This document shows positions 51,512 to 60,271 of a stretch of DNA of 64,000 bases, one piece after another. Source of the stretch: Streptomyces shenzhenensis. Lineage in GTDB: Bacteria; Actinomycetota; Actinomycetes; Streptomycetales; Streptomycetaceae. The stretch's first letter is position 1. Each line of letters opens with the position of its first letter. The stretch is taken from the NCBI RefSeq assembly GCF_003688995.1, contig NZ_PENI01000008.1, positions 248,001-312,000 on the forward strand, read 5' to 3'. Position numbers and translations under genes: made by a program. The notes beneath the pieces are model-generated. The model saw nothing but the letters and a program-made list of their open reading frames with translations, did not search any database and was not told where the DNA came from.

Positions 51512-52521
51512 CGGCGACCTGCCGTCAGAACGTCGCGGAGGAGGTCCGCCACGAGCAGGACGACCGTGATCGCCGCGCCGGCCAGCATCGTCACTCCGGC
51601 GATCACCGGGGTGTCGCGGTCGGCGACCGCCGAGGTCAGGACAGCGCCGATCCCCGGGTAGTTGAAGATGGTCTCCACGGCAACCGCTCCTCCCAGGAGC
51701 ACTCCCGACGACGTGGCGAGCCCGGCGGCGATGGTCGGCAGGGCCCCCGGCAGAACATGCAGCAGCAGGACACGGCGCGGTGCGAGACCGTCGAAGACGG
51801 CGGCTTCGACATAGGGGGCGCGGGCCTCGTCGGCGAGGGCGGCACGTGCGATGCGGGTGTTCCAGCCGGTCTGCGGGACGGTCAGGGCCAGGACGGGAAG
51901 GATCAGCATGGTCCATGAGGAAGGGGTGCCGTCGCTGTCGGTGAGGGTGACGGCGGGCAGCCATCCGGTCCACAGCGACAGCACCAGGACGAGCGCCACG
52001 GCGACCACGAACTCCGGGACGGCGAAGACAGCGGTCGAAGCGCCGGTGACGATCCGGTCGAGGCGTCCCTCGGGCCGCAGGGCCGCCCATGAGGCGAGCG
52101 TCACCGACAGCAGGGCGGTCAGCAGCAGGGCGGTGCCGCTGAGCACCAGGGTGTTGGGGAACGCGGTGGTCACCAGGTCGGCGACCCGCTCGCCGTGGGC
52201 CGATGTCCCCAGATCGCCGGTGGGCAGGCCGGACATCCAGTCCCAGAAGCGTTCCAGGACCGGTCGGTCGAGGCCGAGCGCATGGCGGCGCAGTGCCAGG
52301 TCCGCGGCGCTCTCCCCACGCTCGGAGGTGGCGCTCGCCGCGTCTCCGGGCAGTAGCTCCACGCCGGCGAAGACCAGGGCGAGGAGCGCCGCGAGCAGCA
52401 GTGCGCGTTTGAGGAGGACGAGGGCGATACGGGTCGTGGCCGCCCGCGCCCGCGGCCCCCACGGCACCGCGGCCGTGGGAGCCGTGGGCACGCTGGTCTG
52501 CGTGATCAACTGGCCAGCCAT
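51508..52521 (-). CDS. Dpp/Opp-type ABC transporter permease (DppB-like)
   Basis: About 337 residues from ATG 52521, overlapping the end of the substrate-binding gene by 16 bases. Signatures: LGLDRPVLERFWDWMSGLPT, GDLGTSAHGERVADLVTTAF, VAVETIFNYPGIGAVLTSAV. It is the usual N-terminal partner of DppC. Length is normal. Confidence 0.92.
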   Translation of the reverse strand: MAGQLITQTSVPTAPTAAVPWGPRARAATTRIALVLLKRALLLAALLALVFAGVELLPGDAASATSERGESAADLALRRHALGLDRPVLERFWDWMSGLPTGDLGTSAHGERVADLVTTAFPNTLVLSGTALLLTALLSVTLASWAALRPEGRLDRIVTGASTAVFAVPEFVVAVALVLVLSLWTGWLPAVTLTDSDGTPSSWTMLILPVLALTVPQTGWNTRIARAALADEARAPYVEAAVFDGLAPRRVLLLHVLPGALPTIAAGLATSSGVLLGGAVAVETIFNYPGIGAVLTSAVADRDTPVIAGVTMLAGAAITVVLLVADLLRDVLTAGRR

Positions 52522-54062
52522 GTCTTCTCGAGCTGGACACGGCCGTATCCGGGAAGCGTGGGCAGCCCGCGCACCTTCGCCGCGGCGAGGTCGACGCCGT
52601 CGGCCATGCCCCACAGGAGATAGCCGGAGCTGTCGTACTCGATCTGCTGCATCTCCTGGAGCAACTGCGTGCGGCGGGTGGCGTCGGCGGTGCCGATGGC
52701 CTTCTGGTACGCCGTGTCGAAGGCGGTGTCCTGCCAGCCGGCCTCGTTCTGTCCGCTGTCGGAGACCATGGTCTTGCTGGCGAAGAAGACCACCGAGTCG
52801 TTGGTGCCCCAGTAGGTGGTGTACAGGTCGCCCTTGAGCCAGGTGCTGTCCCAGAAGACCGCGGACTCCTGCTTGACCACCTTCACCTTGACGCCGGCCT
52901 CGCGCACCTGCGTGGCGAACAGGGTCGCCGACTCCGCGAGCCCGGATATGTCCTCGGTGGTGAGGATCTCGTAGGTCTTGGAGGTGTCGAAACCGGCTTC
53001 CTTCAGCAGTTGCCTGGCCTTGGCCAGGTCGCGGGTGCGCTGCGGGATGCTCTTGGCGTACGCGGGGTCTCCGGTGCCGAGGATGTCGTTGGCGACGGTG
53101 CCGTAGCCGGACAGCACCTGCTCGACCATCGCCTTGCGGTCCACGGCCAGGCGTAGTGCCTCGCGCACCTTGGGATCGGCGAACGGGCCGTCGGCGGTAC
53201 GCATGACAATGGGTACGGCCATGTCGTTGGGGCGGCGGACCGTCTGGATGTCGCCGCGCGACTTGGCGCTGCGGGCCGCGACGGCACCGGCGTTGGAGGC
53301 GAGGTCGATCTGGCCGGCCAGGAGCGCGTTGGCCATGGCCTGGGGGCTCTCGAAGATCTTCACCTCGATGGCGTCGAGGTGCACGTCACCGCCGTACCAG
53401 TTGGGGGTGCGGACGAGGCGGGCGTTGCCGCCGCGGAACCAGTCGAGCTTGAACGGACCGGTTCCCGGCGCCTTCGCGATGTCGTCGTCCGCGGTGCCCT
53501 CGGGCACGACGAAAGTGGTCAGGCGGGTGAGCAGGGGCAGTTCGGCGTTGGCATAGTCGGAGACGAGGACGACCGTGTCGTCGCCCTCGGCCGTGATGTT
53601 CCTGGCCTGGATGCCGGGCAGGCGGGAGGCGCCGGACGGGGTGGCACGCAGTCTCTTGAGGGAGAAGACGACATCGGCGGCGGTAACCGGTGAACCGTCG
53701 TGGAACGTGGCCCCCTTGGCGAGGGTGAACCGCCAGGTCCTCAGGTCGTCGGAGGCCTTCCAGCCCGCGGCGAGCCGGGGCATCGTGTTCGGTTTGCTGC
53801 CGGGGACGGTGAGCGTGTCGTATACGAGGCTGATGATGAGGTAGTCGCTCTCGTTGGACTGGGTGCCGTGCGGGTCCCGGGTGATGGCGCTCGCGCGGCC
53901 GAGGGCCCCGACCCGCAGCGTGCCGCCCTTGCGGGGCTTCTCGGCGCCGCTGCCGGGACTCTCAGTCGACTTGGCGTCACCACCGCCGCCGCACGCGGCC
54001 AGCAGGGCTGTTGCCCCCAGAGCTCCACCAGCCACAAGTAGTTGACGTCTCGTCAGGTCCAC
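52506..54062 (-). CDS. Substrate-binding lipoprotein of Opp/Dpp-type importer (family 5)
   Basis: About 518 residues from GTG 54062 with GAGG seven bases upstream. A twin-arginine-like signal (LTRRQLLVAGGALGATALLA) ends in the lipobox LLAAC near residue 25. SBP_bac_5 features: WRFTLAKGATFHDGSPVTAA near 110, GTGPFKLD, and FADPKVREALRLAVDRKAMV. This class binds peptides, nickel or metal chelates (as in CntA of the staphylopine system). The operon is controlled by an iron box at 54098, so the ligand is likely an iron/metal complex. Confidence 0.93.
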   Translation of the reverse strand: MDLTRRQLLVAGGALGATALLAACGGGGDAKSTESPGSGAEKPRKGGTLRVGALGRASAITRDPHGTQSNESDYLIISLVYDTLTVPGSKPNTMPRLAAGWKASDDLRTWRFTLAKGATFHDGSPVTAADVVFSLKRLRATPSGASRLPGIQARNITAEGDDTVVLVSDYANAELPLLTRLTTFVVPEGTADDDIAKAPGTGPFKLDWFRGGNARLVRTPNWYGGDVHLDAIEVKIFESPQAMANALLAGQIDLASNAGAVAARSAKSRGDIQTVRRPNDMAVPIVMRTADGPFADPKVREALRLAVDRKAMVEQVLSGYGTVANDILGTGDPAYAKSIPQRTRDLAKARQLLKEAGFDTSKTYEILTTEDISGLAESATLFATQVREAGVKVKVVKQESAVFWDSTWLKGDLYTTYWGTNDSVVFFASKTMVSDSGQNEAGWQDTAFDTAYQKAIGTADATRRTQLLQEMQQIEYDSSGYLLWGMADGVDLAAAKVRGLPTLPGYGRVQLEKTWLAS

Positions 54063-54097
54063 GTCTGCCTCGACTTCCAGAAACAACGACCAGGTAC

Positions 54098-54116
54098 TTA
54101 GGTTTGCCTATCCTAA
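54098..54116. promoter_or_regulatory. Iron box (DmdR/IdeR) for the Opp-type importer
   Basis: TTAGGTTTGCCTATCCTAA agrees with TTAGGTTAGGCTAACCTAA at 16 of 19 positions, 36 bases before the SBP start. Strong evidence for iron-dependent repression. Confidence 0.85.
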
Positions 54117-54134
54117 AAATTGATCAGGCCGCAA

Positions 54135-54150
54135 TACTCCAAGTGGAGTA
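54135..54150. promoter_or_regulatory. Palindrome TACTCCA-AG-TGGAGTA
   Basis: A 7+2+7 inverted repeat exactly between the two iron boxes. It suits an additional regulator acting on one or both divergent promoters. No regulator gene is adjacent. Confidence 0.5.
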
Positions 54151-54177
54151 CTGCGCGCCCCGCGTCAACCGTCTAAC

Positions 54178-54196
54178 TTAGGTATGGCTTACCTAG
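54178..54196. promoter_or_regulatory. Iron box (DmdR/IdeR) for the biosynthetic operon
   Basis: TTAGGTATGGCTTACCTAG agrees with the consensus at 15 of 19 positions. It contains an ATG (54184) in frame with the following gene; a start inside the operator is unlikely, so the start at 54346 is preferred. Confidence 0.82.
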
Positions 54197-54345
54197 GCCG
54201 AGCCGGCCAGGCGTGTCACCGGAACGGAACACCTGATTCTCCCGTCCCGCCGCAGACGGCCCACGTCCCACGCCCTGTTGCCCGGCTTTCCCTCATCACT
54301 TCACCGCGCACCCGCACGCGCATCCCCAAGAACGGATGGTCGACC

Positions 54346-55341
54346 ATGCCCACGGCAGGCACGCCTGTGCGTCAGCTGGACCCGCACGCCGTACACGAAC
54401 TGACCGAGGCCGCCCAGCACCTGCTCTTGTCCTCCAGCACCGGCCACGGCTCCGACTGGTCCCGTCTCATGAGCCGGGCCCCCGACCTGGCGGCGTCGTT
54501 GAGCGTCGACATCCGACATGCCTGCCGCCCCGCGGACACTCCGGCCGGTCTCTTCGTCCTGCGCGGGATCCCCGTCGACGACACGGCCATCGGCCCCACC
54601 CCGGGACACTGGTCCAGCGCCGGCAGCGCCGGGGAACTGTACGACGCGGTCCTGCTGCTGCTCGCCACGGTGATGGGCACCCCGATCGCCTGGGAAGGCC
54701 AGCAGGACGGCCGGTTCGTCCACAACATCGTGCCGTCGCCCGGACACGAGGAGGAACAGACCGGGGCCAGCAGCACCGTGCTGCTCAGCCCGCACACCGA
54801 GGACGCCTTCCACCCCGGCCGCGCCCATCTGCTGATCCTCGGCTGCATGCGCAACCACGACGCCGTGGCCACCACCGCCGCCTCCGTCCGGGAAGTGGAC
54901 CTCAGCACCGCCGATGTCGCACTGCTCAGCGAGCCCGTGCTGCCGATCCTGCCCGACGATGCCTATGCCGAGGCCCAGTCCTACGCGGGCACCCCGCAGC
55001 CGGTGCCCACCCTGTGGCACTCGCCCACCGGGCTGACCCTGCGCTACGACCCCGCCTACACCCCGCTCGACCGGGCCTCGGAGGAACACCGGGCCGCCTA
55101 CGCCCGCCTGTCGGACGAACTCGTCAGGGTCTCCACGGCCGTGAGCCTGGAACCCGGCGACGTCCTCGTGGTCGACAACGACCTCGTGGTCCACGGCCGC
55201 GTCCCCTTCAAGGCCCGCTACGACGGCACCGACCGCTGGCTCAAGCGCGCCTCGGTCCGTGTCCCGCGCCGCCGCACCCGGCCCGCCGCCGAACAGGACG
55301 AACACGGTTACGGCCAGGCAGCCGTGGAGGCGTTCGCGTGA
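54346..55341 (+). CDS. 2-oxoglutarate/Fe(II)-dependent oxygenase (clavaminate synthase/TauD-like)
   Basis: 331 residues from ATG 54346 with GGATGG upstream. The iron triad is seen as His150-x-Glu152 (LLSPHTEDAFHP) and the distal His283 (VVDNDLVVHGRVPFKARYDG). HxE in place of HxD is characteristic of the amino-acid beta/gamma-hydroxylases VioC, OrfP and AsnO. It would hydroxylate a free or carrier-bound amino acid or citrate-like acid. It is first in the five-gene biosynthetic operon; 54 bases separate it from the next gene. Confidence 0.9.
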   Translation: MPTAGTPVRQLDPHAVHELTEAAQHLLLSSSTGHGSDWSRLMSRAPDLAASLSVDIRHACRPADTPAGLFVLRGIPVDDTAIGPTPGHWSSAGSAGELYDAVLLLLATVMGTPIAWEGQQDGRFVHNIVPSPGHEEEQTGASSTVLLSPHTEDAFHPGRAHLLILGCMRNHDAVATTAASVREVDLSTADVALLSEPVLPILPDDAYAEAQSYAGTPQPVPTLWHSPTGLTLRYDPAYTPLDRASEEHRAAYARLSDELVRVSTAVSLEPGDVLVVDNDLVVHGRVPFKARYDGTDRWLKRASVRVPRRRTRPAAEQDEHGYGQAAVEAFA

Positions 55342-55395
55342 CCCGCACACGCCGCCAGGAAGACACCGTCCGCACAGCCGTCCCGGGGGAATGAC

Positions 55396-56385
55396 ATGGC
55401 GCAAGACGACAAGACCCTGCGCGTCCTGAGCACCACCGACGTGGCCGGCATCGACATCACCCTGTCCGACGTGGTCTCCGTGGTGGAGCAGGCCTACCGC
55501 ACCCTGGCCGAGGGCCGCTCCGACAACCCGCGCAAGCTGACCGTCAAGCCGGCCGACGGCCACTCGGTCGGCTACGCCATGCTCGGCCGCGACGGCGAGC
55601 GCAACGTGGTCGCCGTCAAGACCTCGTACAAGCACGGCCTGCACGAGGACCGCGACCAGCAGCACTACTACACGACGTTGACGCTGTACGACGACGAGAC
55701 CGGGCTGCCCGTCGCGATGCTGGACTGCGGACGGATCGGCGCACTGCGCACCCCGGCGGTCTCCGCGCTGCTGGCACGCGAACTGGCCGCCCCCGGCAGC
55801 CGCAGCGCGCTGGTCGTCGGCACCGGTACCCAAGGGCGGCTGGCTCTGCCGTTCCTGCTGACCACCCTGCCGGACCTGGAGCGTCTGATGCTCTCCGGCA
55901 CGCATCCGGACGGCATCCGCGCGGTCCGCGAGGAGCTGGAACGGCACTTTCCCGGGCGGGAATTGGAGCTCGTGTCCGATCTGCGGGCAGCCGCCGGGGA
56001 GGCGGACATCGTGCTGGCGACGGCGGGCCCGAACACTCAGGCGTCCGTGGAGGCGGACTGGCTCAAGCCCTCCGCCCTCTGTGTGCTGGTCGGCTATGGC
56101 ATCGCCCCGTCCACCCTGTGGCGCGCCGAACGCGTCGTCGCCACCAGCGCCGCCCAGATGCGGGTCACCGGCACGGACATGGCCGATGCCGAGGGCCGGC
56201 TGCCGGACGTCGACGTGGAGTTCCCCGACGTCCTGGCCAAGCGGGCATCCGGGCGCACCAGTGCGGGTCAGAGCATCTTCGCCTACAACAGCGGACTGGT
56301 CGTCACCGATATCGCGCTCGGCCACCGGTTCGCCCAACTCGCCCTCGCCCAGGGGCTGGGCACGGCGGTGCCGTTGTGGAAGTGA
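55396..56385 (+). CDS. Ornithine cyclodeaminase/mu-crystallin family (SbnB-like role possible)
   Basis: 329 residues, GGGGGAA upstream of ATG 55396. NAD-binding GTGTQG near residue 139, active-site region GALRTPAVSALLARELA near 115, and C-terminal FAYNSGLVVTDIALGHRFAQ. The family includes ornithine cyclodeaminase, alanine dehydrogenase-like enzymes, and SbnB, which makes L-2,3-diaminopropionate from the SbnA product. Sequence resemblance to SbnB itself is not strong by eye, so the reaction remains open; context with the CysK-like gene favours an SbnA/SbnB-type pair. Its stop overlaps the decarboxylase start (GTGA). Confidence 0.88.
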   Translation: MAQDDKTLRVLSTTDVAGIDITLSDVVSVVEQAYRTLAEGRSDNPRKLTVKPADGHSVGYAMLGRDGERNVVAVKTSYKHGLHEDRDQQHYYTTLTLYDDETGLPVAMLDCGRIGALRTPAVSALLARELAAPGSRSALVVGTGTQGRLALPFLLTTLPDLERLMLSGTHPDGIRAVREELERHFPGRELELVSDLRAAAGEADIVLATAGPNTQASVEADWLKPSALCVLVGYGIAPSTLWRAERVVATSAAQMRVTGTDMADAEGRLPDVDVEFPDVLAKRASGRTSAGQSIFAYNSGLVVTDIALGHRFAQLALAQGLGTAVPLWK

Positions 56386-57725
56386 CGGTACCGCTCCCCG
56401 CACACACCGACCCGGTGGTGGGGCGCCTGCTCTCCGACCCGCTGTTGCACGAGCTCGGCCACGGCCTCGGCGGCCCGTACCACGTGCTCCTCCCGGACGC
56501 CTTCGACGCCAACGTGGCCGCCTTCCGGAAGGCGCTCGCCGAGGCCGAGGTGGACGGGCGGGTGTACTTCGCCAAGAAGGCCAACAAGGCGTCCGTGTTC
56601 GCGGAGCGCGCGGCCACAGCCGGGCTGGGTGTCGACGTGGCGAGCAAGGGCGAGATGCGCGAGGCACTCGCGGCCGGTGTCCGAGGCGGTGAACTGGTGG
56701 TCACCGGCCCGGCGAAGGCGGACGAACTGCTGCGGGTGGCCGTGCTGCACGGCGCGATGATCGCCGTGGACGCCCTGGACGAGCTGGACCGGCTCGACAT
56801 GACGGCACGGGAACTGGACCGTAGGGCACGGGTGTTGCTCCGCGTGCTGCCACCGGACCAGCCGCACAGCCGATTCGGGCTCGACGGGAACGAAATCACC
56901 GCGGCACTGGACCGGCTCGGCGGCTCGGCGGTGGACCTGGAGGGCTTCAGCTTCCATCTGTCCGGTTACGACACCGGCCAACGTGCCGACCTCTCCGCAG
57001 TGTTGGTGCGGCTGTGCCGCCGGGCACGGGATCTCGGGCTGCGCGCCGACCGGATCAGCATAGGCGGCGGCTTCGCGGTGGACTACGTCGGCGGGGCGGA
57101 CTGGCAGCGGTTCGAGGAGAGCAGCAGGCCCGAGCACTTCCATGCGGCGAAGCGCTTCACCGGCGGCTTCTACCCCTACCATTCCCCCGTGGCGGGCGCC
57201 GATGCCCTGCGCGCGGTCCTCGCCGCCGTGCCGGTCGGCGAGGACGCAACGCTCGCCGAACTGCTGCGTGCGGCGGACGTGGGACTGCTGGTCGAACCCG
57301 GCCGGGCGCTGCTGGACCAGGCCGGGTTCACCGTGTTCCGCGTACAGGGCGTCAAGGAGCGTGACGGCTACGCGATCCTCACCGTGGACGGCAGCAGCCT
57401 GAGCCTGTCCGAGCAGTGGTTCGGCAGCGAGTTCCTGCCGGACCCGGTGCTCGTGCCCGCGCGCCGGGAGGCCGCCGCGCGCACCGGTCCGTATCCGGCC
57501 TGTGTGGGAGCGGCGACCTGCCTGGAGTCGGACCTGCTGACCTGGCGCAAGATTCCCTTCTCCACTCCGCCGGCGGTGGGCGACCTGCTGGTGTACCTCA
57601 ACACCGCCGGTTACCAGATGGACTCCAACGAGTCACCGTTCCACGAACTCCCGCTGCCCCCGAAGGTCGTCGTCGAGCCGACGGCCGACCGCTTCCGCTG
57701 GCAGCTCGACCGCCACCCCGCCTGA
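56382..57725 (+). CDS. Type III PLP-dependent decarboxylase (SbnH/PvsE/AcsE-like)
   Basis: About 447 residues from GTG 56382, overlapping the previous stop; GTG 56376 is also possible. PLP Lys in VYFAKKANKASVFAER near 64; HSRFGLDGNEI and GGGFAVDYVGG; CLESDLL and YLNTAGYQMDSNESPFHELP near the C-terminus. That last stretch is what I recall from decarboxylases of NIS siderophore pathways (SbnH of staphyloferrin B, PvsE, AcsE), which decarboxylate a siderophore intermediate or a diamino acid. It is the best clue that this operon makes a metal-binding compound. Confidence 0.9.
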   Translation: MTVPLPAHTDPVVGRLLSDPLLHELGHGLGGPYHVLLPDAFDANVAAFRKALAEAEVDGRVYFAKKANKASVFAERAATAGLGVDVASKGEMREALAAGVRGGELVVTGPAKADELLRVAVLHGAMIAVDALDELDRLDMTARELDRRARVLLRVLPPDQPHSRFGLDGNEITAALDRLGGSAVDLEGFSFHLSGYDTGQRADLSAVLVRLCRRARDLGLRADRISIGGGFAVDYVGGADWQRFEESSRPEHFHAAKRFTGGFYPYHSPVAGADALRAVLAAVPVGEDATLAELLRAADVGLLVEPGRALLDQAGFTVFRVQGVKERDGYAILTVDGSSLSLSEQWFGSEFLPDPVLVPARREAAARTGPYPACVGAATCLESDLLTWRKIPFSTPPAVGDLLVYLNTAGYQMDSNESPFHELPLPPKVVVEPTADRFRWQLDRHPA

Positions 57726-57815
57726 CCATGCCTGGAGTCCCGATGACCGCTGCGGAACCGGCCTCTTCAGCCGCAGTCGGCCATCCCGCGCCACCCCACG
57801 ACTTACGGAGCCCCC

Positions 57816-58871
57816 ATGCCTGACCCCCTCCACCGACCACCGATCGTCCGGCGGGTCTCCGAACTCATCGGAGCCACCCCGCTGTTCGAGCTGTGCCGTG
57901 CCGAGAACGGCGCCCGGCTGCTGCTGAAGCTGGAACAGTTCAACCCGACCGGCACGGCGAAGATCCGCATGGCTCGGCAGATGGTCATCGACGCCGAGGA
58001 ACGCGGTCTGCTGCGCCCGGGCGGGCGGATCATCGAGTCGACGTCCGGGAACACCGGCCTGGGGCTGGCTGTCGTCGCGGCCGAGCGCGGCTACGCCTTC
58101 ACCGCCGTAGTCGACCATCACGCGGCCGCCGACAAGCTGCGGGCGATGAAGGCCCTGGGCGCCGAGTTGGTCCACGTCGCGGAAGAGGGCGACGAGGAAC
58201 TGGCCACGGCGGCCCGCGAGGAACTCGCCGAGAAGATGGCCGCTGATTCGGACAACGCCTACTTCACGGAGCAGCACAACAACCCCGCGAACGGCGTCGG
58301 TTACCACCCTGTGGCACGGGAGATCAACGCCGCCCTGGACGGGCATGTCGACGAACTGATAGGTGCCGTAGGCACCGGGGGCGGGCTGTTCGGGACCGGG
58401 AAGGTGTTGCGCGAGACCCTGCCCCGGGTACGGATCGTGGGCGTCGAGCCGAAGGGGTCGATCGCGTTCGGACCGCCGGCGCACGACTACTACCAGTCCG
58501 GCACCGGCACCCCCGAGGGCGCGACCATCGGGGCCATGGTCGACTACGACCTCCTGGACGAGGGCGTCAAGGTGGGCGATGTCGAGGCCTTCGCCACCGC
58601 CCGAGTGGTGGCCCGCCGGGTCGGGCTGCTCATCGGCGGCTCGGCGGGCGGAGTGGTGTACGAGGCGCTGAACCGTCTCTCGTCGCAGGCACCGGGAACG
58701 ACTACCGTCGCCCTGATCAACGACGGTGGGGAGAAGTACATGGACACAGTCTTCGACGACGACTGGATGATCGCACGCGATCTGCTCGATCCCCGAGCGG
58801 AGCGCGAGGTCCACGCGTTGCTGACCGCACTCCGCTCCACCGCTTCCGGAACCCCGCGGGAACACACCTGA
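57816..58871 (+). CDS. Cysteine synthase-like (SbnA-type) PLP enzyme
   Basis: 351 residues, ACGGAG upstream of ATG 57816. Fold type II PLP enzyme: PLP Lys49 in NPTGTAKIRMA, phosphate-binding STSGNTG near 72, and a C-terminal INDGGEKYMDTVFDDDWM that recalls the DRGDRYLD-type end of SbnA. The motif before the Lys departs from the NPGGSxKDR of CysK. SbnA joins O-phosphoserine and glutamate on the way to diaminopropionate. Cysteine synthase proper or cystathionine synthase are alternatives. Its stop overlaps the MATE start by one base. Confidence 0.88.
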   Translation: MPDPLHRPPIVRRVSELIGATPLFELCRAENGARLLLKLEQFNPTGTAKIRMARQMVIDAEERGLLRPGGRIIESTSGNTGLGLAVVAAERGYAFTAVVDHHAAADKLRAMKALGAELVHVAEEGDEELATAAREELAEKMAADSDNAYFTEQHNNPANGVGYHPVAREINAALDGHVDELIGAVGTGGGLFGTGKVLRETLPRVRIVGVEPKGSIAFGPPAHDYYQSGTGTPEGATIGAMVDYDLLDEGVKVGDVEAFATARVVARRVGLLIGGSAGGVVYEALNRLSSQAPGTTTVALINDGGEKYMDTVFDDDWMIARDLLDPRAEREVHALLTALRSTASGTPREHT

Positions 58872-60271
58872 TGCCGCCCACCCTGACACGACTCCTCACC
58901 GATGGCCGAGCCCTGGCCGCCCTCGCCGTCCCCCTGGCGCTCACCCAGCTCGCCCAGGTGGCCCTCACCACCACCGACACCGTGATGATGGGTCTGATCA
59001 GCACCGAGGCCCTCGCGGCCGGCGGTCTTGCCATGGTCATCTTCAACCAGCTGCGCACCATGGGGGTGGGCCTGGTCACCGCCGTGGGGAACCAGGTCGC
59101 CGCCGCCGACGCCCGCACGGAGAAGGGCGAGAGCGGCCGGGAGGACGTCCGCGACCTGGTCCGCGCGAGCCTGCTGCTGGCCACGCTCGCGGGTGCGGTG
59201 GGCGCTGTGCTGATGGTGCTGATCGGACATGCCGTGATCTGGCTGGGCCAGGATCCGGACATCGTCCGCACGGCGAAACCGGTGCTCTACGCGCTGGCGC
59301 CCGGCCTGCTGCCCTGCCTGTGGTTCCAGGCGATCCGGCAGTTCACCGTCGGGCTGCGCCGGCCGCAGGCGCTGCTGCGCATCACACTGGCCTCCATCGC
59401 GGTCAACGTCGGCCTCAACTGGGTTCTCATCCATGGAACATGGGTCGTCCCGAAGCTCGGCCTGCCCGGCATCGGCCTGGCCACCACCTCCGTCTACGCG
59501 CTGTCCTTCCTCGCCCTGTACGTATCCGCCCGCCGCGACCCGCAGTTGGCACCGCTGCTCTCCCTGAGTGTCTGGAAGACCCGCCCGGCGACCCTGCGCC
59601 GACTGGCCGGACTCGGCGCGCCGATCGCCGCGACCTACGGTTCCGAGGCCGGCTTCTTCTCCGTCGTCGCGCTGCTGGTCGGCAGCTTCGGCACGGCGGC
59701 GCTGGCCGCGCACACGGCCGTCAACCAGCTCGTGTACATCGTCTTCCAGATCGCCGTCGGCCTCTCGCACGCCGCCTCCCTGGGCGTCAGCCGTGAACTC
59801 GCTCTCGGCAACATGGCGGCCGCCCGGCGTCTGAGGACCACCGCACTGGCCTGCGCGGCCGGGGTGATGACGGTCGTGGCCGTCGTCTATGTGACCGTCC
59901 CGCGTCTCGTCCTCGCCCCGTTCTTGGACTCCCATGACGGCCAGGCCATGGACACGGCCGTCAAACTGCTTCTGGTCGCCGCCGTACTGCAGTTCTTCGA
60001 CTGCACGCAGAACATCGGCGTCGGGCTGCTGCGCGGGCTCGACGACACCAAGGGCGGCTTCCGGGTGACTCTCGTCGGCTACTGGCTCGTCGGACTCCCG
60101 GCCGCCGCGCTGTTCGGCTTCGCGGCCGGACTCGACACGTTCGGCATCTGGCTCGGACTGCTCACCGGTCTGGCGATCACCGCGCTCCTGCTGCTGCGCC
60201 GGTTCCAGCAACGCGTGGACAGGCTGCCGTCGGAGGTGACGGCGAGAGCATCCATGGGCGCGCGGACTTAG
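58871..60271 (+). CDS. MATE family efflux transporter
   Basis: 466 residues with about twelve hydrophobic helices. LAVPLALTQLAQVALTTTDT at the first helix, then GNQVAAADARTEKG, and FQAIRQFTVGLRRPQALLRI are typical of MATE/NorM-type proteins. It probably exports the product of the operon. The last four bases (60268-60271) overlap the 3' end of the convergent ATPase gene. Confidence 0.93.
   Translation: MPPTLTRLLTDGRALAALAVPLALTQLAQVALTTTDTVMMGLISTEALAAGGLAMVIFNQLRTMGVGLVTAVGNQVAAADARTEKGESGREDVRDLVRASLLLATLAGAVGAVLMVLIGHAVIWLGQDPDIVRTAKPVLYALAPGLLPCLWFQAIRQFTVGLRRPQALLRITLASIAVNVGLNWVLIHGTWVVPKLGLPGIGLATTSVYALSFLALYVSARRDPQLAPLLSLSVWKTRPATLRRLAGLGAPIAATYGSEAGFFSVVALLVGSFGTAALAAHTAVNQLVYIVFQIAVGLSHAASLGVSRELALGNMAAARRLRTTALACAAGVMTVVAVVYVTVPRLVLAPFLDSHDGQAMDTAVKLLLVAAVLQFFDCTQNIGVGLLRGLDDTKGGFRVTLVGYWLVGLPAAALFGFAAGLDTFGIWLGLLTGLAITALLLLRRFQQRVDRLPSEVTARASMGART

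Noticed and set aside
54184..54345. An in-frame extension of the 2-oxoglutarate oxygenase starting at ATG 54184
   Set aside because: The ATG lies inside the second iron box and the added residues do not look like part of the family; the start at 54346 gives the normal length.
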